From Stenotrophomonas maltophilia (GTDB lineage: Bacteria; Pseudomonadota; Gammaproteobacteria; Xanthomonadales; Xanthomonadaceae): a stretch of 64,000 nt of DNA. This document shows positions 27,501-39,643 of this stretch, one piece after another. Both the position numbers and the translations under genes were made by a program. The DNA lies in the NCBI RefSeq assembly GCF_039555535.1, contig NZ_CP154630.1:1749001-1813000 (forward strand), in the 5' to 3' direction. Each line of letters begins with the position of its first letter. Positions within the stretch are counted from its first letter, which is position 1. The notes under the pieces are model-generated. The model did not search any database, was not told the origin of the DNA, and was given only the letters and a program-made list of their open reading frames with translations.

Positions 27501-28025
27501 GCGCTGGAAACCCTGGAAGATGCCATCCGCAAGATCGACCGCGAGACCCGCGGCCGCTTCAAGGACACTTTCGACCGCGTCAACGCCGGCGTGCAGGCGC
27601 TGTACCCGCGCCTGTTCGGTGGCGGGCACGCCTACCTGGAGCTGACCGGTGAAGACCTGCTCGACACCGGCGTGACCATCATGGCGCGTCCGCCGGGCAA
27701 GCGGGTGTCCAGCATCTCGCTGCTGTCCGGTGGCGAGAAGGCGATGACCGCAGTGGCGCTGGTGTTCGCCATCTTCCAGCTGAACCCGGCACCGTTCTGC
27801 CTGCTGGACGAGGTGGACGCACCGCTGGACGAAGCCAACGTCGGCCGCCTGGCCAACATGGTCAAGGAAATGAGCGAGAAGGTGCAGTTCCTGTTCGTCA
27901 GCCACAACAAGGCGACGATGGAGGCTGCGCACCAGCTGTCGGGCGTGACCATGCGCGAACCAGGCGTCAGCCGCCTTGTCAGCGTGGACCTGGAAGAAGC
28001 CGCACGATTGGCGGGCGCGGCCTGA
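24522..28025 (+). CDS. smc: Chromosome segregation ATPase SMC
   Basis: Structural maintenance of chromosomes protein, 1167 residues. It forms a ring-shaped dimer with ScpAB that compacts and segregates the chromosome. The head Walker A is GPNGCGKS at residues 31-38; long coiled coils flank a hinge at about residues 500-620; the C-terminal head has the signature LLSGGEKAMTAVAL and Walker B CLLDEVDAPLDEAN. Length and order are typical. zipA follows after 46 bases, an order common in Xanthomonadaceae. No ScpA or ScpB gene is in this window. Confidence 0.97.
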   Translation: MRLSTIKLSGFKSFVDPTTLHLPTNMTGVVGPNGCGKSNIIDAVRWVMGESSASRLRGDSLTDVIFSGSNARKPVSQATVELIFDNSDHTISGEYASFNEISVKRTVSRDGTSNYYLNGTKCRRRDITDLFLGTGLGPRSYSIIEQGMISQIIEARPEDLRVYLEEAAGISKYKERRKETETRIRHTRENLDRLGDLRDEISKQLEHLKRQAKQAEQYQALQEERRVKDAEWKALEFRGLDGRLSKLREGLSQEETRLQQLIADQRDAEARIETSRVRREEAADALNTAQAAVYQVGSTLARLEQQIQHQRELSQRLHKARDETQQALAELGQHISGDEAKLMVLREAVEAATPQLEELQEENEIKQESLREAEDRLASWQQRWEQHSSQSSEASRAGDVERTRVDYLDKQILDADRRREALAAERAGLDVDALEEAFEQLHLQHDTQKTALDELSEDVELRKQGVTAVQEQQRKGQSELAELRKQVNGLRGRLASLETLQQAALGQEQGAAVAWLKARGLDSAARVGERLNVDAGWENAVESALGQLIEGVLVDDPASLVDALGELGDGHIALVANAGADFKAAPTSLAARVRGPAAIRRLLAHLHGAKDLAEAKALQASLPEGDSIITQGGERLGEGWLRVSRSGAAQQGALLREREINELREQIEQLQDREAELEEQLAGFREQLQAAEQQREDAQRALYQAHRAVSELAGQLQGQQGKVEAARTRIDRIEGELKQLQETLEANNEQAREARSRLENAVSSMGDLESTRQRLEGERRQLTEARDLARDAARAVRERSHSLALTLESQRAQLASLSQALERMGTQRGQLDSRLGELHSQLDEGDSPVESLQAEHQNALEERVRADRVLTEARTLLDGIDAELRNYEQTRHQRDEQALAQRERISQRKLDQQALVLSADTLQGAVEKAGFVLQDVLNALPEDARLGDWEQAVHQIDGRMRRLEPVNLAAIHEYGEASQRSDYLDSQHTDLTTALETLEDAIRKIDRETRGRFKDTFDRVNAGVQALYPRLFGGGHAYLELTGEDLLDTGVTIMARPPGKRVSSISLLSGGEKAMTAVALVFAIFQLNPAPFCLLDEVDAPLDEANVGRLANMVKEMSEKVQFLFVSHNKATMEAAHQLSGVTMREPGVSRLVSVDLEEAARLAGAA

Positions 28026-28071
28026 CGTGCCATCCTAATTACCTGAATGAACTAGCCGGAGAACCTATCGA

Positions 28072-28812
28072 ATGTCCGACACGGCACTGTTGCGCATCGG
28101 CATCCTGGCCGCCGGCCTGCTGTTGATCGCCGCGATCTTCCTGTTTGGCCGTCCGAAGAAGAAGCCCCAGGGGCGCCGCGTGGAAAGCGCGGAACCGACC
28201 AGCGGCGAGCGTCGCGAGCCGGTGCTGGGCGATGATGGCGTCACCGTGGCCGATGGCCGCGTGGAGCCGGGCCTGGGCCCGGAAGGCGAGCAGGCCGAGC
28301 TTGGCCTGGCCGACACCGACGCAGGCGCGGCCAGCGACCTTGGCAAGCGCGCCACCCAGGACTTCGACAAGATCGTCTCGCTGTTCGTGGCCGCTCGCGC
28401 CGGCGAGCAGCTGCGCGGCGAAGACATCGTGGTGGCGGCGGAGAAGACCGGCTTGGTGTTCGGCCACATGAACGTGTTCCACCGCCTGGTGGAAGGCCAC
28501 CCGGAGCGCGGCCCGATCTTCTCGATGGCCAGCATCATGAAGCCGGGCAGCTTCGACATGGCCAACATCCGTGCGATGGAAACCCCGGCCATCGCCTTCT
28601 TCCTGACCCTGCCGGCGCCGCTGACCGCGCTGGATGCCTGGGAGAAGATGCTGCCGACGGTGCAGCGCATGGCCGAGCTGCTGGACGGCCTGGTGCTGGA
28701 TGACAGCCGCAACCCCCTGGGCCGCCAGCGCATCGCGCACATCCGTGACGAGCTGCGTGCCTATGATCGCCAGCACCAGGCACCGCCGCTGACCAAGACC
28801 CCGCGCTGGTAA
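28072..28812 (+). CDS. zipA: Cell division protein ZipA
   Basis: Inner-membrane protein that tethers FtsZ at the division septum. The product has 246 residues. An N-terminal membrane segment (about residues 8-25, RIGILAAGLLLIAAIFLFG) is followed by a basic patch GRPKKKPQGRR, a variable acidic and glycine-rich linker, and the C-terminal FtsZ-binding domain (about 108-240: IVVAAEKTGLVFGHMNVFHR, IFSMASIMKPGSFD, FFLTLPAP). In many genomes zipA is followed directly by ligA. Here a minus-strand aminotransferase and repeat arrays lie between them. Confidence 0.93.
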   Translation: MSDTALLRIGILAAGLLLIAAIFLFGRPKKKPQGRRVESAEPTSGERREPVLGDDGVTVADGRVEPGLGPEGEQAELGLADTDAGAASDLGKRATQDFDKIVSLFVAARAGEQLRGEDIVVAAEKTGLVFGHMNVFHRLVEGHPERGPIFSMASIMKPGSFDMANIRAMETPAIAFFLTLPAPLTALDAWEKMLPTVQRMAELLDGLVLDDSRNPLGRQRIAHIRDELRAYDRQHQAPPLTKTPRW

Positions 28813-28828
28813 GCGCGGTTTGCCATGG

Positions 28829-28883
28829 TGTGCCGACAACGGTCGGCACCCACCCCCGGTAGATCCACGCCATGCGTGGATGC
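28829..28883. repeat. Two SMAG-type palindromes after zipA
   Basis: A reverse element GTGCCGACAACGGTCGGCAC with a trailing CCCACC (28829-28854) and a forward GTAGATCCACGCCATGCGTGGATGC element (28859-28883) fill the gap between the convergent zipA and aminotransferase genes. The second ends four bases before the aminotransferase stop codon. Confidence 0.75.
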
Positions 28884-28886
28884 GGT

Positions 28887-30011
28887 CTACGCCGGGACGC
28901 CGGCCACCTTCGCGAACGCGCGGCGGAACGCGGCCATCTCCTCCTCGGTGCCCACCGTTACCCGCACGCGCTGCGGCCAGATCGGCCAGCTGCGTCCGAT
29001 CACCACGCCGTTGTCCGCCATCGCCTTGGCGAACGCACTGCCGTCGCGCTGCACATCCACCAAGAAGCAGTTTGCTTCCGACGGAACGCAGCTGAAACCA
29101 CGCTTGCCCAACCACGCGATGGTGGCCTGGCGCGCCTTGGCATTCTGCAGGCGCCGCTGCGGGATCAGCTGCGGGTCGCGCAGGCTGGCCAGTGCCGCGG
29201 CCAGGGCCGGCACCGGTAGCGGGTTGTCGCCCAGGCGGGCCAGTTCGCGCAGGCGGTCGGGATGTGCAGCCGCCACGCCCAGGCGCAGGCCGGCCATGCC
29301 GTACAGCTTGGAGAACGTGCGCAGCACGATCAGGTCATCGCGCTGCGTCACCTGCGCGATCAGGCTCGGCTGCTCGCTGTACTGCAGGTAGGCCTCGTCG
29401 ACCAGCACGCGGGTGGCGGCAGGCTTGTGGGCCAGCAGCCAGGCAAGCTCATCGGCAGGGCTGACCGAGCCGGTCGGGTTGTTCGGGTTACACACATACA
29501 GCAGCCCGGTCGGCCGTGCATGTGCGGCGGCGACCATTGCACGAAGGTCATGTGCGCCGTCGTCGCGCAGCGGCACTTTCTGCACGTCGGCACCGTGTGC
29601 GGCGGCGACCTCGCCCAGCGTCTCGAAGGTCGGGTCGGCTACCACCAGGCCCGCCTGCGGGCCCGTCCACACGGTGGCGGCGCGATTCAACGGTTCACTG
29701 GAGCCGGGATAGAGGCGCACATGGTCGGCCGGCAGTCCTGCCTGTTCGATGAAGACGTCGCGTACCTGTCCGGCCAGTGCGAAACGGTAGCGGCCGCAAC
29801 CGGCGATGCTGTCGCGCGCGGCCTGCTGGGCAGCGGGCGAGGGGCCGTGGGGGCATTCGTTGAAATTCAGCAGTACGGCACCTTCGCGAGGTGCGGGCGC
29901 AGCGGCCGAGGCCGGTTGGGCCTGGGCAGGGCGGGGAAGGCCGGTGCCGGCCATGGCGAGGCCGGCACCGGCCAGCTGCAGGAAGTGACGGCGGGAGGCG
30001 GGCGGGGTCAT
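28887..30011 (-). CDS. HisC-like PLP aminotransferase with a Tat signal
   Basis: Fold-type I aminotransferase similar to histidinol-phosphate aminotransferase, 374 residues. Residues 1-32 look like a twin-arginine signal (SRRHFLQLAGAGLAMAGTG, then PRPAQAQPASA), so the enzyme is predicted to be exported folded with its cofactor. The catalytic domain has LNFNECPHGPSPAA, YVCNPNNPTGSVSPADEL, VDEAYLQYSE and the PLP-lysine segment LRTFSKLYGMAGLRLG. Export argues against a role in histidine synthesis; the substrate is unknown. The gene interrupts the usual zipA-ligA order and is framed by repeats on both sides, which suggests insertion at this place (inference). Confidence 0.88.
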   Translation of the reverse strand: MTPPASRRHFLQLAGAGLAMAGTGLPRPAQAQPASAAAPAPREGAVLLNFNECPHGPSPAAQQAARDSIAGCGRYRFALAGQVRDVFIEQAGLPADHVRLYPGSSEPLNRAATVWTGPQAGLVVADPTFETLGEVAAAHGADVQKVPLRDDGAHDLRAMVAAAHARPTGLLYVCNPNNPTGSVSPADELAWLLAHKPAATRVLVDEAYLQYSEQPSLIAQVTQRDDLIVLRTFSKLYGMAGLRLGVAAAHPDRLRELARLGDNPLPVPALAAALASLRDPQLIPQRRLQNAKARQATIAWLGKRGFSCVPSEANCFLVDVQRDGSAFAKAMADNGVVIGRSWPIWPQRVRVTVGTEEEMAAFRRAFAKVAGVPA

Positions 30012-30076
30012 GGGCGGAATTCCGATGAGAGGCGACGCACGCTAGCGCTGGAGGGGGCGGGTGGCAAGCTGATTCT

Positions 30077-30250
30077 GTAGCGTCGAGCCGTGCTCGACTG
30101 CAGACGTGCCAACCAAGGTTGGCACCTACCGGAACGGGGCGAAGGTTGGCACCTACCGGAGCGGGGCGAAGGTTGGCAGCTACCGGAGCGGGGGCGATGG
30201 TTGGCAGCTACCAGAGCGGGGGCGGGAGCCGAGCATGGCTCGACGCTGCA
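30077..30250. repeat. SMAG elements enclosing a 27/28-bp tandem repeat
   Basis: This covers most of the 313-base gap between the divergent aminotransferase and ligA genes. A forward GTAG element (30077-30099) and a degenerate reverse one (about 30225-30250, GCAG instead of GTAG) share GTCGAGCC/GGCTCGAC arms and enclose a reverse GCCAACC/GGTTGGC element at about 30107-30131. Four tandem units start with AAGGTTGGCA or ATGGTTGGCA at 30115, 30142, 30169 and 30197 (27, 27, 28 and 28 bases). The units are half-palindromes plus spacer, so the array seems to have grown by duplication of a REP arm. I see no gene here. Confidence 0.8.
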
Positions 30251-30291
30251 AAGGCGGAGGCGTTACCGGGCCTGACGGCCGGGCGCGGTAG

Positions 30292-32790
<2,499 letters not shown>

Positions 32791-32840
32791 TGACCCCGCC
32801 GGGTGCCCCTGCGCCCGGCATGAAACACAAAGGAACACCG

Positions 32841-33326
32841 ATGCAGACCGCCCCGCTGGATTTCCGCCTGGCCACCCGAGCTGACGAGGAGCTGCTGATC
32901 GCGTTGATGCGCGAGTTCTACGCCGAAGACAGGATCGACTTCGACGACGCGCGCGTGCGTCGCGGCGTGGATGCGTTGCTGGCCGATCCGCGTAATGGCG
33001 AAGTGCTGCTGTGGCTGGACGAGGCCGGCGAGGTGGTCGGCTATGCGGTGATCGCGATGGGCTTCAGCCTGGAACAGGGCGGCCACTTCATGCTGCTGGA
33101 CGAGCTGTACCTGGCCCACCGTGCACGTGGTCGTGGCCGCGGCAAGCAGGCGCTGGCGATCTGCGAACAGCGTGCGCGCGGCCGTGGCGTCAGCCGCCTG
33201 CGCCTGGAAGTGAACCACCACAACGAGCTGGCCCGTCGCCTTTACCTGGCCAGCGGCTACATCGACGACACCCGCGATCTGCTGACCCTGCCGCTGGACC
33301 ATCCGCGCCCGGAGGGCATCCTGTGA
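32841..33326 (+). CDS. GNAT-family N-acetyltransferase
   Basis: The 161-residue protein is probably an acetyl-CoA-dependent acetyltransferase of unknown target. The acetyl-CoA-binding segment is LDELYLAHRARGRGRGKQAL, and the final strand and helix are RLRLEVNHHNELARRLYLAS. The ATG at 32841 follows AAAGGA at eight bases; in-frame ATGs earlier, overlapping the end of ligA, lack homology. Its TGA overlaps the GTG of epmA, so they are coupled, which makes a translation-related target conceivable but unproven. Confidence 0.85.
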   Translation: MQTAPLDFRLATRADEELLIALMREFYAEDRIDFDDARVRRGVDALLADPRNGEVLLWLDEAGEVVGYAVIAMGFSLEQGGHFMLLDELYLAHRARGRGRGKQALAICEQRARGRGVSRLRLEVNHHNELARRLYLASGYIDDTRDLLTLPLDHPRPEGIL

Positions 33327-34279
33327 GCGAGGCCCTGCTGCGGGCGCTGCAGCAGCGTGCCGCGCTCAACGCGCTGGTGCGCCGTTTCTTCGCCGAGCGC
33401 GATGTGCTGGAGGTGGAAACGCCGATCCTGTCGGTGGCGGGCAACACCGAGCCGAACATCGACAGCTTCCATACCGATTTCACCGGCCATGTCGATGCAG
33501 GTGGCCGTCGCCGCTGGCTGCGTACCTCGCCGGAGTATCCGCTCAAGCGCCTGCTGGCCGCCGGCGTCGGCGACTGCTACGAACTGGGTCGGGTGTTCCG
33601 CAACGGCGAGGCCGGTGGCCGCCACAATCCGGAATTCACAATGCTGGAGTGGTACCGGGTTGGCTGGGATCATCATCGCCTGGTGGAGGAGACCGCCGAG
33701 CTGGTCGGCCAGGCGCTGGCGCTGGTCGGACGCAGTGCGACGCTGCGCGTGCTGAGCTACCGCGAGCTGTTCCAGCAGCATGTGGGCGTGGACCCGTTCA
33801 AGGCCGATGAGGGTGCATTGCGGGCCGCGCTGGGTGATGTGCACATCGATCCGGTCGGTTTGACCCGCGACGACTGGCTGGACCTGTTGATGACCCATCG
33901 CATCCAGCCGCAGTTTGATGACACGGTGATGACCGTGGTCCATGACTGGCCGTCCAGCCAGGCTGCACTGGCGCGTATCCGGCCCGGCACGCCACCGTTG
34001 GCCGAGCGTTTCGAGTTGTACCTGGGCGCGGTGGAGCTGGCCAACGGCTATCACGAACTGAACGACGCCCACGAGCAGCGCGCGCGCTTCCAGCGTGACC
34101 TGCAGCGGCGCCATGAACGTGGCCAGGTGCAGCCGGCGCTGGACGAGGCGCTGCTGGCTGCGCTGCCATCGATGCCGGCGTGCGCTGGCGTAGCGGTGGG
34201 CGTCGATCGCCTGCTGATGGCGATGAACCGCACGCCGCGTATCGCCGATGTGCTGGCCTACGACTTTGCCCACGCATGA
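33323..34279 (+). CDS. epmA: Elongation factor P (R)-beta-lysine ligase EpmA
   Basis: Also called GenX/PoxA/YjeA. It is a paralogue of the class II lysyl-tRNA synthetase catalytic domain and attaches beta-lysine to a conserved lysine of EF-P. The product has 318 residues and lacks the anticodon domain, as expected. Motif 1 is FFAERDVLEVETPILSVAGN; motif 2 is CYELGRVFRNGEAGGRHNPEF; motif 3 is in GVAVGVDRLLMAMN. The start is the GTG at 33323, overlapping the acetyltransferase stop by three bases (GTGA). The partner genes epmB and efp are not in the window. Confidence 0.93.
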   Translation: MSEALLRALQQRAALNALVRRFFAERDVLEVETPILSVAGNTEPNIDSFHTDFTGHVDAGGRRRWLRTSPEYPLKRLLAAGVGDCYELGRVFRNGEAGGRHNPEFTMLEWYRVGWDHHRLVEETAELVGQALALVGRSATLRVLSYRELFQQHVGVDPFKADEGALRAALGDVHIDPVGLTRDDWLDLLMTHRIQPQFDDTVMTVVHDWPSSQAALARIRPGTPPLAERFELYLGAVELANGYHELNDAHEQRARFQRDLQRRHERGQVQPALDEALLAALPSMPACAGVAVGVDRLLMAMNRTPRIADVLAYDFAHA

Positions 34280-34405
34280 GCGACGCGCGTTCCTGAACTT
34301 CGAAGACTGAACGGAATACCGCGTTTCCGCGCTTGCTTCGGTAAGCAGGATGATGCTCTTATCACGGCAGATGCCGGACACTGGCACGCAGTTCATCCAT
34401 TCCTG

Positions 34406-35146
34406 TTGGGGAAGGCTTTGGTCAAGTGGTTTGCGGTTGTCGCTGCACCGGTGTACTCCATCGCGCTATGGGGTGCCTGGCTGCCGTCATCGGCATCTGC
34501 CCAGCAGGCCGGCTACGACGGTGAAGTGGTGACCTGTGAATCACGCGACATGGGCTGGGTGCATTGCGATATCGATGTCAGCAACGGCATCGACCTGGTG
34601 CGCCAGCTCTCCAACAGCAGCTGCATCCGTGGCAGCGAATGGGGCACCGACCGCAGTGGCGTGTGGGTCACGCTGGGCTGCCGCGCCGAGTTCCGCGCGC
34701 GCCGCGCTGCAGGTGTCGCGCCGGTAGCCAGCGAGGGCAAGCGCCTGGTCCGTCGCGTGGTGCGTTGTGAATCCAATGGCCGCCCGCAGAGTTGCCCGGT
34801 GCGCCTGGATGGGGCGCCAGTGCGCCTGCTGCGCCAGCTGTCGGCGCTGCCATGCCGCGAAGGGCAGGGCTGGGGCTACAAGCGCAATGAAGTCTGGACC
34901 AGTCGCGGTTGCCAGGGGGACTTCGAAGTGGCTGACGAGGACGGCCGATTCGTTGACGTACCACGCCGGCTGACCTGTGAATCGAAGTCGAAGAAGCGCC
35001 GTTTCTGCGGTGCCAGCATCTCGGTTGGTGCCGCTGTCTTCGAGCAGCTGTCCAGCACGCCGTGCGAGGAAGGCAGTACCTGGGGCTGGAGCCGCAACGG
35101 CATCTGGGTGGACGGCGGCTGCCGCGCCGAATTCTCGGTGAATTGA
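34406..35146 (+). CDS. Secreted DUF3011-family protein with three repeats
   Basis: The product has about 246 residues. A hydrophobic N-terminus (about residues 5-32, ending SSASA-QQA) is a likely Sec signal. The mature part has three copies of a unit of about 65 residues, each with the order CES ... C ... LRQLS/FEQLSS ... C.EG..WG ... R.G.WV..GC.A.F, matching DUF3011. Four cysteines per unit suggest disulfides in the periplasm or outside. The function is unknown; lysozyme-inhibitor-like roles have been guessed for similar folds, but I cannot support that here. The start is uncertain: no ATG is available, and a TTG at 34406 or 34418 or a later GTG are the options. Confidence 0.75.
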   Translation: MGKALVKWFAVVAAPVYSIALWGAWLPSSASAQQAGYDGEVVTCESRDMGWVHCDIDVSNGIDLVRQLSNSSCIRGSEWGTDRSGVWVTLGCRAEFRARRAAGVAPVASEGKRLVRRVVRCESNGRPQSCPVRLDGAPVRLLRQLSALPCREGQGWGYKRNEVWTSRGCQGDFEVADEDGRFVDVPRRLTCESKSKKRRFCGASISVGAAVFEQLSSTPCEEGSTWGWSRNGIWVDGGCRAEFSVN

Positions 35147-35192
35147 GTCCGGGCGGGCTCCAACCCCGGGGGCGTGGCCCTACAATGGGCCC

Positions 35193-36257
35193 ATGAACAC
35201 TGCCTCAGACATCGACTACGCCCGTTACGACCACATCCGCCCGATCCTGTGGACCGGCGATGCCCTGCAACTGCTGGACCAGCGCAAGCTGCCGTTCGTG
35301 GTCGAGCATGTGGTCTGCCATGACAGTGACGAAGTGGCTGCGGCCATCCACGCGTTGACCGTGCGTGGTGCGCCGGCCATCGGCATCGCCGCCGCCTGGG
35401 GCGTGGTGCTGGCGGCGCGCGACGTGCAGGCCGCCGACGGTGCACATGCCCTGCAGCAACTGGAGCCGGCGCTGCAGCGCCTGAACGCCTCGCGCCCGAC
35501 CGCGGTGAACCTGGCCTGGGCGCTGGCGCGCATGCGCCGCTGCCTGAATGCTGCCGGCGCTGACTGGAAGGCCGCGCTGGAAGCGGAGGCGCAGGCCATC
35601 GCCGAGGAAGACCTGGCGGCCAACCGCCATATGGGCGCGCTGGGCGCAGGCCTGATCGAGACCGGTAGCGGTGTGCTGACCCATTGCAACACCGGCTCGC
35701 TGGCCACCGCCGGCTTCGGCACCGCGTTGGGCGTGATCCGTGCCGGCATGGCCCAGCACCGCATTGCCCGCGTGTTCGCCGGTGAGACCCGGCCGTGGCT
35801 GCAGGGCGCGCGTCTGACCGTGTGGGAGCTGCAGCAGGATGGTATCGACGCCACCCTGATCGCCGATTCGGCTGCCTCGCACCTGATGAAGACCGGTGCC
35901 GTGCAGTGGGTGATCGTGGGTGCCGACCGCATCTGCGCCAACGGCGATACCGCCAACAAGATCGGCACCTACCAGCTGGCCATCGCCGCGCGCCACCACG
36001 GGGTGAAATTCATGGTCGTGGCGCCGTCCTCGACGGTGGACATGGACACCGTTGACGGCAGCCAGATCGAGATCGAGCAGCGCGATCCGGGCGAGCTGTA
36101 CGGCGTGGGTGGCACCCGCACCGTGGCCGAGGGCATCGCTGCCTGGAACCCGGTGTTCGACGTCACCCCGGGCGAGCTGATCGACGCCATCGTGACCGAG
36201 CGCGGCGTGATCCTGAACCCGACCGCCGGGAACATGCGCGCCGCCTTTGGCGGTTGA
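35193..36257 (+). CDS. mtnA: Methylthioribose-1-phosphate isomerase
   Basis: Isomerises 5-methylthioribose-1-phosphate to the ribulose form in the methionine salvage pathway. The 354-residue product has the eIF2B-like family blocks [20 protein letters not shown], the catalytic cysteine in [15 protein letters not shown] (about residue 164) and the catalytic aspartate in [19 protein letters not shown]. It starts 46 bases after the DUF3011 gene. No other mtn genes are in the window. Confidence 0.95.
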   Translation: MNTASDIDYARYDHIRPILWTGDALQLLDQRKLPFVVEHVVCHDSDEVAAAIHALTVRGAPAIGIAAAWGVVLAARDVQAADGAHALQQLEPALQRLNASRPTAVNLAWALARMRRCLNAAGADWKAALEAEAQAIAEEDLAANRHMGALGAGLIETGSGVLTHCNTGSLATAGFGTALGVIRAGMAQHRIARVFAGETRPWLQGARLTVWELQQDGIDATLIADSAASHLMKTGAVQWVIVGADRICANGDTANKIGTYQLAIAARHHGVKFMVVAPSSTVDMDTVDGSQIEIEQRDPGELYGVGGTRTVAEGIAAWNPVFDVTPGELIDAIVTERGVILNPTAGNMRAAFGG

Positions 36258-36281
36258 GCCGTGACTGGGTCGAGGATGTCT

Positions 36282-36348
36282 GTAGAGCCGAGCGCATGCT
36301 CGGCTCCGCCGGGGAATCCGCCGCAGCCGGGCATGGGCTCGGCTCTAC
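36282..36348. repeat. Bipartite SMAG element between mtnA and gyrA
   Basis: A forward GTAGAGCCGAGC element at 36282-36306 faces a reverse GCTCGGCTCTAC element at 36326-36348, so the pair can form one long hairpin. It is the same subfamily as the element between haaO and kynU. Confidence 0.85.
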
Positions 36349-36519
36349 AGGGGCGGATGAACCCCCTAAGTTCCTGATTTGTGCAGGTAAAATCCCCGTA
36401 AAGGGAGGCGGAAAACGGCCTGTTGTGGTAGTATCCACAGGTTGAATCGAGGTTCCGGCACGACCCCCTCCCGCAGAGGGCTGCGCCGGACTGGACCGCT
36501 ACCAGACAACGGAACCCGA

Positions 36520-39234
<2,715 letters not shown>

Positions 39235-39257
39235 TCCCGCCGCGATGAGACGTACCC

Positions 39258-39286
39258 GACGACGCCGGCCCTGTGCCGGCGTCGTC
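39258..39286 (+). terminator. Terminator after gyrA
   Basis: A 12-bp perfect stem (39258-39269 with 39275-39286) with a five-base loop is followed by ATTTCTG. Confidence 0.85.
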
Positions 39287-39321
39287 ATTTCTGCGGATCT
39301 TCCGGTCGTGGTGGATTCTCC

Positions 39322-39385
39322 GATCGCTGCGGACTATCTGATCGCTGCGGACCATCCGATCGCTGCGGACCATCCGATCGCTGCG
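39322..39385 (+). repeat. 18-bp tandem repeat, 3.5 units
   Basis: Units of GATCGCTGCGGACCATCC start at 39322, 39340, 39358 and 39376. The last is cut after ten bases, where a REP element begins. The whole 409-base gap 39235-39643 between gyrA and gcd consists of a terminator, this array, a REP element and a second array; I see no gene in it. Confidence 0.85.
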
Positions 39386-39471
39386 GTAGAGTCGACTGTT
39401 AGTCGACTGCTCTGCGCACGGCGATGAAAAGCCCGCGCTGCGCGCGATAGTCGACTAACAGTCGACTCTAC
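39386..39471. repeat. REP element of the GTCGAC subfamily (copy 1)
   Basis: This is an 86-bp element with perfect 23-bp inverted ends, starting GTAGAGTCGACTGTTAGTCG and ending with its reverse complement. The middle has a GC hairpin near GCGCGCGATAG. It is nearly identical to the copies that flank the RAYT gene 3 kb downstream. Confidence 0.9.
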
Positions 39472-39561
39472 CCAGCCGACGATCACCCAGCCGACGATCA
39501 CCCAGCCGACGATCACCCAGTCGGCAACCACCCAGTCGGCAACCACCCAGCCGACGATCAC
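39472..39561 (+). repeat. 15-bp tandem repeat, six units
   Basis: Six head-to-tail units of 15 bases start at 39472. Units 1, 2, 3 and 6 are CCAGCCGACGATCAC; units 4 and 5 are CCAGTCGGCAACCAC. The array begins at the exact end of the REP element, so it probably grew from REP-adjacent sequence. Confidence 0.9.
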
Positions 39562-39643
39562 CCCGTCAGGTCCACCCAGAAAATACGCGCGCGCTTCACA
39601 TGTGCGGTGGGATAAGGGCGCATGCTGCCCCCGGAGATCGACG

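Noticed and set aside
24432..27932. 1166-codon minus-strand frame opposite smc
   Set aside because: Antisense shadow of a coiled-coil gene; it is Leu/Gln/Arg repeats created by the complement of Glu/Ala/Gln codons.
30115..30224. 27/28-bp repeats considered as a CRISPR array
   Set aside because: The units are contiguous with no spacers and derive from SMAG half-palindromes; no cas genes are near. The same applies to the 15- and 18-bp arrays near gyrA.
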